This document shows positions 46,301 through 58,300 of a DNA stretch of 64,000 bases, piece by piece. The position numbers were made by a program, and so were the translations under genes. Positions within the stretch are counted from its first letter, which is position 1; the number at the start of each line of letters is the position of its first letter. Below the pieces are notes generated by a model. It was not told the origin of the DNA and did not search any database. It saw only the letters and a list, made by a program, of their open reading frames with translations. Source of the stretch: Undaria pinnatifida (lineage: Eukaryota > Sar > Phaeophyceae > Laminariales > Alariaceae); contig JABAKD010000003.1 of the NCBI GenBank assembly GCA_012845835.1, positions 2,352,212 to 2,416,211 of the forward strand, written 5' to 3'.

Positions 46301-49300
46301 AACACAGATAACATTCACGAGGTGTAATGTGCGTCTGCTCTTCACATTAGAGCACGGGTCTCCCAGGAAGGCGGTGGTGTGCTTTAGAGAGCAATATGAC
46401 CGCCTTCCTGGGGGAAGGCGCCTTATTCATTCCAGGTTATGAGCGCAGCGCCCCAGACGCGCCAAGCGATTTTTATCGCCTTATATCGGGATACCGCCTT
46501 ATATTGGGATACCGCCTTATTGGGGGACCCCTACTGCAAACTGCTATTTTCACCCATCGATATCAAGCACCCCCAGTATCCGTGCCGATGTCTTATCTTA
46601 GAGAGAGACAAGATCGCTCTGGTAAGCTAGTAATAGTCATCGGTGTCGCATGGGATTCCACATGATAGGGTGTTAATCAAGGGGTAAGTCGGCGATCTGT
46701 CAAACAACGGTTCACCAACGGTGCCCATGACAAATGTGGCCTACCTACCAACATACCTTATTCCCTGCTCGCGGTGCATCTTGCGAGCCTCCACCGCAAC
46801 CCACTTGCCCTCCTCGCGACTGTTCCACAACCCCTGCGCCCGCACCACCGCACCTAAGCAGCAACAACAAGGAGTAGCCGCAGTGTGGTGGTCGACAATA
46901 TAACTTAGGGTCGATATGATGCAGCACTAGAACATACAACATCAGCAGTGTCGACACGACACAGCACCAGAACATGAGCAATTGTAGAAGTACCTAGGAT
47001 TGGCGCTGCCTCGCACGATGCCAACAAAACCTCAACACGCAGAGCGACGTCGCGTGCAAAGGCACACACCAAAATTCAGGGCCGCTATCAGCAAAAGCGC
47101 TGTCGAGAATGTTTCGTATGCGTACTGTATCTCTCAAAAGAGAGATGGGGGGAAAAAAACGAACAACGCGCTATCGCTGACCAAACAGGAGATACCTCAC
47201 ACCTGGCACGATAGGTTAACGGCAGTAGAGTCTGCCAAGAAAACATATAAACAAAAAGTCCACGCGTCGGACGGATCAGATCCCCAATTAAGATCTACGT
47301 CATTCAGGGCAGATGAATCCCTGGTCTATATATTCTGCATGCCCTGTACATCGTGTAGCCGTGTGAGAGCCGAATCACCTGAAAGATTTACAGTATTACG
47401 TGTTTCCTGTTTTTGAACCTATACTACACAGATCCAGCACAAAATATGTCCTTGGTGAAAATTATCCTGTTCACCCTCGCAACATCCGGGGGCGTCACAT
47501 CATATCTTCAAAAAAAGAATCCTCTGTAAAAAACGCGCGAGTATCACGCAGCTTGCATAACATGAGTACCGGCCGTTAAAATGATCCAACTCGCAGCTGA
47601 CGTACTGGAAACAGCTCTATAAAATATCGTAAATGACAGATGTCTGACCTACAGTAGATATCTAGATCGTGACCTGCTCTGATGTATGAACAGCTCTCAC
47701 GTTGCCTAAGAAGTGGGGACCATGAACTCACCCGTGTTTCGCCTGGTCTTCATGCGATTGTTGAGAAGGGGCACAAGTCCCCCTGCCCTCATGAGGCCCG
47801 TCGAGGACCGCAGCAGGTGCACGGGCAGCCGGTGTGTCTCGGTCAGCGCACATCTCATCGCTCCCGGAAAATCCTCTTCGAAACTGTGTATCACACGGAC
47901 AGCAAAGCACACAGTGAGTACGCGCGACGAATTATAAGAGAGTGAACAAATTAAGGAATTGGTTATTCTCGGGGTTCGAGGACACGATATCGAGGACCGC
48001 GCAAGGTGCACGAGGAGGCGGTGTGTCTCGGTCGGCGCACACCTCGCCGCGCTCTGTATTTTTCGTAGCGCTGTGTGCCTTGCCTTTACCTCGCTATGAT
48101 ACACACACGCTGCTGGCGAGTTATCTTCCTTGCTTCGTTTTCTATTGCTCTAGTTTTTTCTTGTCATCCTTTTTTTTTCTCGGATTTGAGCATACATTAT
48201 TTGGTTTCCTTGGTGGCATGCGGTGTAGCCGGTTTCAGCTGCGAGTCTTGAACGTATCTACCAGCACGGGCCTGATACATACGTACGATGACCTCTGGTT
48301 TCACTTTATCTTGCTCGTGGAGGGGCTTGCTTCAGCTATGACACATATATACATGTATGTATATACGTGCACCACTTTTCGAATGTTTTATTTATTTTCT
48401 TGGGTTTTTCCACTCCAAAGTGACTACAGCCCGTCCTCTGACCACAGACTTGACTGTGCGAGTGAAAGTGAGAACATCAACAACAACCCCGACAGCAAGC
48501 AGTACACGAGACGAGACAACAAAAAAGTGAGGCTTGCAGACGTGAGGCTTGCAGCACGCGAGTACCACTTTTCCTCTCTTTGTCTCATAAACGGCCCTTC
48601 CGTCGTCAAGAGCCCACGACCATGGGAAGGTAATTCCTTCGGTTGGTGAATAGCACACCCATTCCTGTTCTGTTCTTCGAAGTTAGGAATGTTAAGCATA
48701 AAACGCACGCACGATCGTATGCTCAGTATAGATAGCCACCGGTTGGCGGTTAATCGACCTCTCAGTTACACAATATAAACACCCGTAAAACATTTGTTTT
48801 GCTGCAGAGCCCATGCGCGCGGGCAAAACAAGTCAAGAGGTATGTTTCGAGCAAGCATGCCCCCTCCCCCCCCTCCCACGTGAACAGAAAACATAACGAC
48901 CGCACAGGTATGCCTGAAAACGTGCCTGTGAAGCTGATCCACGGTGGTGCCTCTCCATCCATAAATATGCTGATCCTCATCTCCCGTACAAAACAAGCTC
49001 ACCCCCAGACCCGGATGCTTATCCAGGCCAACCCCCGCCCCAGCCCCCCCCCTGCCCTCCTTTCCCCCCCCAGTCAACCGCGTGGTGGCCGATTCCAGAG
49101 AAGTACTAGGAGGAGCTGAGTTAGCATTGGCGGCTGCAGTAGCGACCGAAGGCGTCCCCAACACCAATGCCTGTGAAAGGCGGTCACCGTCGACAGACAG
49201 AAAGGGGTGGCAGGAGCAAAAGTTGGCACACCACATCAATGCGATCAGGGAGGACACAGGACCCTTTCGTCCTTCGCGCGCACGCTCTAACCAGCGACGC

Positions 49301-52300
49301 CTGTTGAGGACGATCGCCGTCCACAGAGCGCACGGCGTGGCAAGAGAAAAAAGTGGGCACATCATAGCAGAGAGAGAGCGTAGGATCATTTCGTCCTTCG
49401 CCGTGCGCACACCCAAAATAACGACATAACTAGGCTACAGTCAATCACGTGGGCATACCCCGTACGAGAAATGGGGGACAAGGAAGCGTTTTTCTCCCAT
49501 CCTCCTGACCCCCTCCCCCCGCCCCGGGTCGCCTTTCGCTCTTGCCCTCAACACCTTATACAGCTACAAAAAAATATTCCAGTCTAATTCCAAGTAGCTT
49601 CTTCCTAAAACGTGGGTACCCTTAGAAGGCGGTTAGATGTGGCAGATCAAAAACAGGTGTAGTCGTGGTCACGCATTAATGCGACACCCGGTAGTGCGGG
49701 GGCCCAGTTTAGTGCGGCGAAAATCGCTTGTCACGACCTCGTCTTACGGGGTATAAAGTTCCACACTTAGGCTGGCCATTGGTGGGGGGGGGGGGTACTC
49801 CCATTTTCTCTACCGGGTTTGAGGCACACTCACTTGCACGAGTCACTGTGCCTAACGGGAAATAAGACTTTAGGCGGGGTTTATTGGCGATGCGCAGCTT
49901 GCCATCCCATCGCAGATTCATGTCGCACAATGAAAACAGCGCGAAAGTTTAAAACTGTAAAAACAGGGGGTTCACTCTCGCGAATGACAACTAGCCACTG
50001 GCAAAACAGGCCCCAAAAGTGACCCCCCCACCGTAGGCCGGGTCCACTATCCCGGGATAAATCGGAGTCCCGCTTTAGCGCGGGTATTGTCCCCTGGCAA
50101 GGCACCGCGCCAAGGAGGGACCACGGCAGTCAATGCTAACTTAGCTCACCTTGAGAAGGCGTTGTTGAGCGGGGCTGGTGTCTTGGTACTCGTCTACCAG
50201 CACGTGGCGTAATCTCCACCGATACCTATAATGGAGGACACCGATCGGTCGGAAGCAGCTATATGATGTCATCATGCGCGGTGCCGACTTGCAATCATGC
50301 CAATCTCCCACTACGCATCTGAGCGTGCGTGTGAGCGTCAGTATTTTCGCTCTAGCACGTTGGAAAATATATCTTACAGGTTTGAAACCGTCGGGCGTAA
50401 GCCAATCATGGGCGACGCCGATTTCGCATCATGCATCTTAGCCAAATCAAAACATGTTAGCCCCGTCCTACATCTGAGGGCCCCGTCATGCTATCTGGGC
50501 CCCACAACGCATCTGAGCGTGCGTCGGATCTTTAACATTTTCGCTCTAGCACCGAGCCGTGCTGTATACGGTAAAGGTTGCACGTTTGCGCCTAAATACG
50601 TCTAGCTGATGGGGGATCCCGAACTGAGAAGGTACCCAATGCCTTTGAATCCGACGTGTAGCTTGCAACAGTACCCGTTGGATCCCAAACCCATTGGATT
50701 GCGAATCGGGCTTATTCTAGCGTAAGGCTTTGTTAAGATTGACTGTTGGGGTGACGGGAACACATCTCCTCAACTGAGGAACCTCGGATAAATAACGTGT
50801 CGCCTCACGGGCGATGATGTTGATTTCCCCATCATGCATCTAGCAGTCTAAGCGTGCGTCGGAGCGTTAGTATTGCAGCTATTACGCGTGCACTACGATA
50901 GCGGTGCCTATAAGCTCTCCAGGGCGTTTCACGGGTCGGATAATTTCTCGCGGGTCAGATCGGGTTAGGGTGACCCGGGCCGACCCGGGCCGACCCGTGA
51001 GAGTAGAAAACCTCCTGGCCCGACCCGACCCGACCCGATCCGATCCGACCCACGAGTGTTTGAAAACCTCCTGGCTCAGCCCGGGTCGTGACTAGTGTAT
51101 AGCCCTGAAATATTCCGAGGCTCCACATATCAGGAGGTTAATGGTGAGGACCCAAACCATGATTTGTGACAAAACGCTGTATATTTATTTGAAATGTCAG
51201 TTGTGTTCAAAACCGTCGAAATCAATAATTAATTCACGACGCATAGTACAGTAGAAGTGCACACACCATTTCATCTTGTGAGCCTCCTCCCTTGACAAGC
51301 TCAACGCCTCTCCCCAAAACAGACTTTGGGGGGAAACGAAAGCTCTCCATACCCGATCAACAATCTCAAGGCCGGGGTATACACCGATAATCATCATTGC
51401 AAACAAAAAAACAAGAGATCTCTGACGATTTTCTTAATAGGTTAAGGAGCCCCGTCATTCAGAAAACGTTTCAGTCAAACAAGGGCTACCTCTATCGTAG
51501 CACGCGTGGTACCGACGATACTGGGGGGGGCTCTACCGACGGATGGACATTCAGGATCGGATGCAAGAGGAAGCTGTGACGACAACTCTCGGGGCCGTCA
51601 AGCGCCTCGAGGTTCCACGCACATGAGGAGGTCAACACCGGACCCAAACCCTCATTTTGACTACATGTGAAAAGCGCAAACCGATGAACAATCCCAAGGC
51701 CTAGGTATGCGGCGAAGAGTATTGTAACCATCCACCGACATCGGTGGCTCCTCAGTTTGAAAGCCCTATCAGTCACAGGTATTTTAGCTACGAAGCGCCA
51801 TATATCTATACTTTTTATTATATTTTCGCTAATCCTTTCTATTTTCACCGCACTTTTCTTTCTCCGTCTCCCTCCGTAGATGTAACTCAGACCCGGGGTC
51901 ACTACGCAGGCCCTTCTCCCGCCTCCCCACTGCGGTATACGCCTCTTCATCTTTATCGCGAGAAGACTGCAGCCCTTTTTTTTCTCGTTGACTCGCATCG
52001 GATTGCGCCTGCCCTCGCTGCTAGGTGCTCTCAGCGGTTGATTCCTTTACTGTTTATTTTATCAAATAAAGTCAAAAGTCCGACGATCGTGGACTTCGAA
52101 CCCCAGAACCAACTCTAGTAGCATTCGAGGGTAACCACTAGATGGCTACACACGCTACTACCGGTATATCCTATATATATTTCTATGTCGCTATGTCGTA
52201 CGCGTCTTGGCAGCACAACTTGGAGGGGAAATCACTAGAGTCGGCACGATTTAAGGGTGATTCCCAACGAATACAAGAATATTAATATATCAGGAATCGC

Positions 52301-55300
52301 GACGATAAAACATGACATATTTTCACGAATAGTGACATTGGTCAGGAATCTTGATTTTTTAGCAGTTTTTGATACTTTCCAAAAAAATTGAAGCCAGAAT
52401 TCTTGCCAAAAAAAAAGGTGACAGTGTTTTGTGAAAACGTGACCTATCAAAATTTCAAAACGACAGGAATTGCGTTTTTTTGCGTTCGTTAGGGACGACG
52501 CTAAGTCACCAACTAAATTACTAGCTAGACCAATAGCCAATTGTTTGTTTAAAGCTGATTATCTGAGTATCTTGGGTTTTCGTACTCACAGGAAGGCTTG
52601 TTGAACGCGGGAGACAACTGTTCGCCGCGGGTCGCTGCGGACGATGACATATTGGCTCTCAAAAGGCCTTAACCTTCTGTGTCTCGGTGGGCTGGCGTAC
52701 AGCAGTAAACGCCCGCCCTTAAGAAATGCTAGGTTGTTAAGAATTGGAGGTTCTTTTACGAAAAAAACAAACTCGACGTAAGAAAAGCAACTTCTTCACG
52801 CCAGCTTTCTTGCCGACTAAGAAACAATCACTCCACAGCCCTGCTAATTATAAAAAAACCGTGACATTTCAAATTTTCCAAACTTCAGGAATCGTGATTT
52901 TTTGCGTTCCTTAGGAACAACACTAAGTCATCAACTAAATTACTAGTCGGATTAATAGCCAGTTATTTTTTCAGATATGCCGACTATCCGAGTATACTAG
53001 GTTTCCGTGCTTATAGGAAGGCTTGCTGAGTACGGAACACAAATTATCTCCGCGGATCGCCGCGGAGAATGACATCCGACTCCCAAAAGCTCGTGACTTC
53101 TGTGCCTCGGTGGGCTGGCGTACAGTAAAGGCTCGCGCCTAAGAAATGTCAAGTTTCTAAGAAATTGAGGCTCGATTCTTGATGAAAATTAATAAATTCG
53201 ACGTAAGAAAAGCAAATTATACCGGCCAACCGGCTTGCCAACTAAATTCAGTCAATCCACAGCCCTGCCAATAGTAGAGAGGTGGTAACTGTCCCGCGCC
53301 CGCTCTTACCGCTCGAGTACCTCCGGGTGTCGTACGAAGAGGTCCGTGGCCATCATGCACAGATCACCAAAGTCCACCTGTTGTGCGAGCGATGGAAGTA
53401 TCACACGCAGTTTGCCTATGTGAGTTTCGACGAAATCCTCGATCTCACAGCCGCGGTATTTATCAACGCAATGTTTTCTTCGAAATATCAGTTTTGAAAT
53501 TAAAGGCTTGTATGTACGATGCTGGGGGCCCAACCGACGGATGGACGTTTAGGACCGGATGAAAGTGGAAGAAGTGACGATCACTCTCGAGGCATTGAGC
53601 GTCTCACGTGCACAGCTCTGCGACTACAGCGGAGCACACGAGCGGAACGACGACAGTTCCCTTGCCGATCGACAGGCCTACAGTATAGGCTAGTCTACTG
53701 CTGTGGTTTCTGCGGTGGTTTCGGCACTGGCAAGGGCGACAGCGGCAGACGAGAGTACGAGCATCTTGCGCTAAAGAATACGAGTTGCAACGAAACCCCT
53801 CGACTTCACAGTTGTAATATATTTTTCATACTTTACCAAAAAGCTATTAAACCCGCGAAATGGACGATGAATAACCAGTAGATTCCCGTGCCCGCCCCGC
53901 CCTCGTGCGTCCAGTAACTGTGGCGAACTATTAGCATCATGTTGCGTGCGTTGGTGGCCAGACGGCGGTCGTACAATCCGGTTTCAGCGATCAAAGAAAG
54001 GGTGTCGGGACCTACTTTTCGGCGCGGTGCAGGTTGGCAACTCGCGTTCGCTCGCACAGATATGATAACTCGTTACAAGTGGGGGGGGGCTCTCAATAGT
54101 GCCGGTTGAATAGTGCCACTGCTCTGTATAGTGCCGTTGGAATAGTGCCACTGCTCTCTATATAGTGCCGGTGAAAATGCTTGGCATAACTGAAACTCTC
54201 TATAGTAACTCGCTAAAGTACCCCTATTCCAAACATTGCCGGTGCCTTGAATAGCGCAGGTATATTGGACTGGCACACGCCGGCACTACGGGGAGCTCCC
54301 CACCCTAGTTACAAGCGACCACCGAACAAACATAGTCATTGACTAAAAAAACACTCGGATGCCCCGAACGAGTGTACGCGCACCTGGCCTTGACTTCGGA
54401 GAAGCCTCTGGTACTTGCTGTACGCTCCGGCCGCTGCCTTGTCGGTGTCATCGGCGATATCCGCCTGAAGAAAAAGAAGCGCGTGAGAAACAACCCGTGG
54501 CGTTTCAGGTGGGCCGTGAAGCCAGACGGGCGGATTGCTGCGCCGCTCGGCGGTGGTGGGGCTCCGCATTTCGGACGTGCGCATGCCACAGCAGATTTTC
54601 TTGCAGTTCAAGCGTATTTTTCTCTGTCTGCCACCGGGAACAACAGTGCATTTCCCTTCTTCCCTAACCTGTCTTTTACATTGTCGTCCGTTCCTAGATT
54701 GCGCGTCGTTCTTATTGGTGCCTGCTCGTTGTCTATTTATGTTAGTCTGGTCACCCCCCCCCCCCCCTCTTCCTTGCCCGCCCTGCCCCCTGCCTAGCTG
54801 TCCTGCCTGTTCCTCGTGCCCCTATTGCTCCCCCTGCCCCCTGCTCCATAAGCCCCCCCTACCCTCGTTGCTCCCCTGCACCCTGCTTCACATGCACCTC
54901 CTGTCCACCCCTTCCCCATATCTCCCCTTGCCCCATAAGCCGCTCATCCGCCCTTCCCCATGCACCTCCCCTACCCCCACTACACCCCCTCGCCCATTAC
55001 CCCCGCCCCCATGCAATCTCCTTCGCCACATGTCCCCTTTTATTCGCGTCCGTCCATATTTATAGCTTAGGTCTCGTTTGTTATTGCTAGTCGTTGTCTC
55101 TGTTTTGGTTGGTCTGGTCATCTCTCTCCCCCAGGTGCCCCTCCTGCCCCTTCTACACCCCCCTGCCCCCTTTCCCCCCCCTCTCGCAATTTAATTCACC
55201 ATCACATTACCTTTCCGTCACGAACATCTTCCGGGGTAAGCCCCTGCTCCTTCCATAGCGTCAGCCGCGACAGGACCGTCTTAGCCCTTGTCGCCGACAC

Positions 55301-58300
55301 CTTCCGCAGCCGCGCCGCCTCCAAGCCATGCTCCTCCGACGACGGCGGCATCCCCCATGACCCACCCAATCCGTCATTCCCCGACCACGTGCCTTCGAAA
55401 GCGCCACCGGTGGGCGACTCAAAAGCGCCACCCGGGGGTGTAGAGAGGTCGGTGCTCTCCTTCGGGTCCGCGAGGGCTCTTGCTAAGAGGTCGACTTGTT
55501 CGGTACGACCGATAATGTTCACGCCCGAGGGAAACTTTGGGCCTGCAGAAGCTGAGCTCGGCCTGTCCGTACCGTGGACAAAAACAGCAAGGGTAAAGAT
55601 TAGCACTCAAAGCGGTTATCTTTCGGTTCGTGTAGTTCGGGGCTAGACGCGTGCTACGGTATGATGGTAGAAAGCGCCACCGGTGCCCGACTCGAAAGCG
55701 CCACCAGTGCCGGACTCGAAAGCACCACCGGGGGGCGAGTCAAAAGCGCCACCGGTGGATCTAGATGAGTAGTACAACAAGGTTAGGGTAAACGCCATCT
55801 TTGTGCGACGCGAAAGCGCCACCAGTGGGGGGCTCGAAAGCGTTATGTGGGCCACTCGAAAGGGCCACTATTGGGCGAATCGAAAGCGCCACCGGTAGTC
55901 GATTCGAGAGCGCAACCGGTGGGCGACTCAAAAACGCCACCGGCGCGTGACCCAAAAGCCCCACCGTTGGCCGAGTCGAAAGCGCCACTGGTGAACGAGT
56001 CGAACGCGCCACCGGCGGGCGACCTGAAGGCGCTATTGGTGGCCGAGTCGAAAGCGCAACCGGTGGCCGACTTGAAAGCGCCACCGATGTTTTCGTTACG
56101 GTTGGTTAGGGTTTGGTGGGATTGGTGTGCGATAGCACATGGGTGGGTGGATGGGCTGGGGTGGTGGTGGGTGGGTCCAGTAATGACACGATGAACATAA
56201 TTGATTTGGTCGGGGTTGGGTTGGGTTGAGTTTCGTTGGCTTGGCTTGGTTTGGGGTGGGCTGGGTTGGGTTGGGCCCAAGCTCTCTCACCATATAAGGT
56301 GTGCGTTTTGCTTGAGAACAGTAGCCGCGAACGAATGAAACGTCGCCGTCCAAACCCTATCGGCTTGCGCCCTTGGCAATCCAGCGGCGACGGCGCGTTC
56401 TCTCACATCCTGCACCCCCTGCGAATAGGTGGGTCGAGAGCGTGAGACACGTTCCAAGCAGGCGCGCGAGATGGGGGGGGTCGGGGGGGGTTGCCAACGC
56501 GTACCAGGAGGAGGCGAGGGGGGGGGGGGGTGCCTGTATGTACCATGGGAGGGGCGTACTCATTTTTGGAGTGCCTTGCACAGTCATTTGACCACTAACC
56601 ACGCGTCTTTTTCGAGACGAAGTACCAGGAAGAGGGGGAGAGGTCACCAACGGGGTATCACGAGGGGCGGGGGGGGGGGGGGGGGGTCGGCAATATGCAC
56701 TAGAGGGGGGGGTAGGGAAAAATCCCGTGGGTGGCAAATGTAATAAAGTTCGAAGGACCTAGACGTGTGAAAACAACCCGGGACGCGTTGGGGCCAATCA
56801 CAACAGCCTTCGAAAGTCCTGATATAATATGAAACAGTCCTGCCCGGGGTGATATACGGAGCCGGATGTACAGAACGCCGTTCGATGGAAACTTCCGCTT
56901 GTACATATGCCGCCATGCCATAGTTACCACGCCTCAACGTCTTCGCTTCTAAAAAACTCTACATATCCTCACGAAGGGCAGGCTTGCCCGACACCACACA
57001 GCACAAGAACAAAACTTCAAAGCCTGGAAAACAAAAAAGAAAACAGCCCCTGATGCGGAGGTGAACGAAAAAAAGATGAAACGACAGCACCCTCCCCAAA
57101 GGTCTTGATGAAAAACAATCAAGTGGGGTTAAATTCATGAATGAAAAAGTAGTATGTCATACTTTTGTTTTTTCTTGGTTCTATCTACACCGCCTGTCTA
57201 CAAGTACGTCTCGGAAATTGTTGCGGGGTGTCCATTTTTCATTTTCCGTTCATCCTTGCCTGGTGCGTGGAGGAAAGCACCAGCACATTTTCCGCGCGGC
57301 ACGAGCAGAACCATCTTATCCCACCCCATCCCCACCCGAAAATGTATCCAGCCAAAGTTCGGCCCGGTCTAACATAACAACTTCGCCGAACAATGACGCC
57401 CCTAACGTAGCACGCTTCCAAAACGCGAAAACCATAAAAAGCAGCACCAACCGGATGCGTGAAGACAAGCACCAGTACATTCTCTGATGCCGTGGCATGA
57501 GCAGCATAACTAGCTCCTCCCACCCCACCCACCCTTCCCGAAAAAGCCCCCAAACACTCGGTCCGGTCTAACCGAGCAATTTGGCCGACAAGTGATACAG
57601 CAGGGTGCCCGATTTAAGAGCGCTCAAGCGGTGAATTAGGCTTGTCACGCCTCGTGACGAAAATGCTACCTCGTAAAACATAAGGACCAGACATACCTGG
57701 TATGATCGATACGCCTATTATGCTAAAACCCACACTGCACTCAACATGATATAAGAGCGGCATGGAGAGAAGAGCCGCAACACTGGTCTATTCCGAGGGG
57801 CTCTTAAATTGGGTACCGGATAGCCCACTGTACACCTATCAGCACGCGTTTGAAACGCAGAAATCACCAAAAACATTACCTACCTGATGCGTGAAGGAAA
57901 GCACAAGTACATTCTCAGGTGCCGCGGCATGAGCAGAACCCGCTTCTCCCAAACCACCCCCTCTCGAAAAAGCCTCCAACCAATCGGTCCGGTCTAACCG
58001 CCCGATGTCTCCGGCTCCAGACGCAATAGCTTCCTGCGCCTCGCCTATGGCAGGCCTGCGGGTTTTGACGCCCAAAAGGAAGGCTAGCCTGGCAGCCAGG
58101 GTGTGCGTTTTTCCTGTCCCCGCCCCCGCTGTGAGGAGGATCGCGGGAGTCTCGGGATCGAGAAGCGCGCAAGCTTCTTGAGCGGGGTTCAGGGCAACGC
58201 CTGTATGGTATCCGGGCGAGAGCGGTGTTTGACGAGATATTTAACTATAGTTATAGAACCTTCCCAATATACACGAAAGAAGACGCAACGAGGGCTTCGG

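Larger units (their letters stand above)
51520..53610. repeat. Direct repeat pair (51520-51625 and 53520-53610)
   Basis: Both copies contain CCGACGGATGGAC(A/G)TT, AGGA(T/C)CGGATG, GTGACGA and ACTCTCG followed by a CGTC-CACG-block. One lies in intron 6 and the other in intron 5, flanking exon 6. Intronic dispersed repeat. Confidence 0.6.

Noticed and set aside
47000-47416. Plus-strand open frame of 138 codons inside helicase intron 9
   Set aside because: No recognisable domain, no matching splice or repeat context, antisense to the gene; likely chance.
55665-56095. Stand-alone gene encoding GGAF octapeptide repeats
   Set aside because: The open frames exist because the unit is 24 bp. They change frame between blocks, and the array lies between two exons of the helicase.
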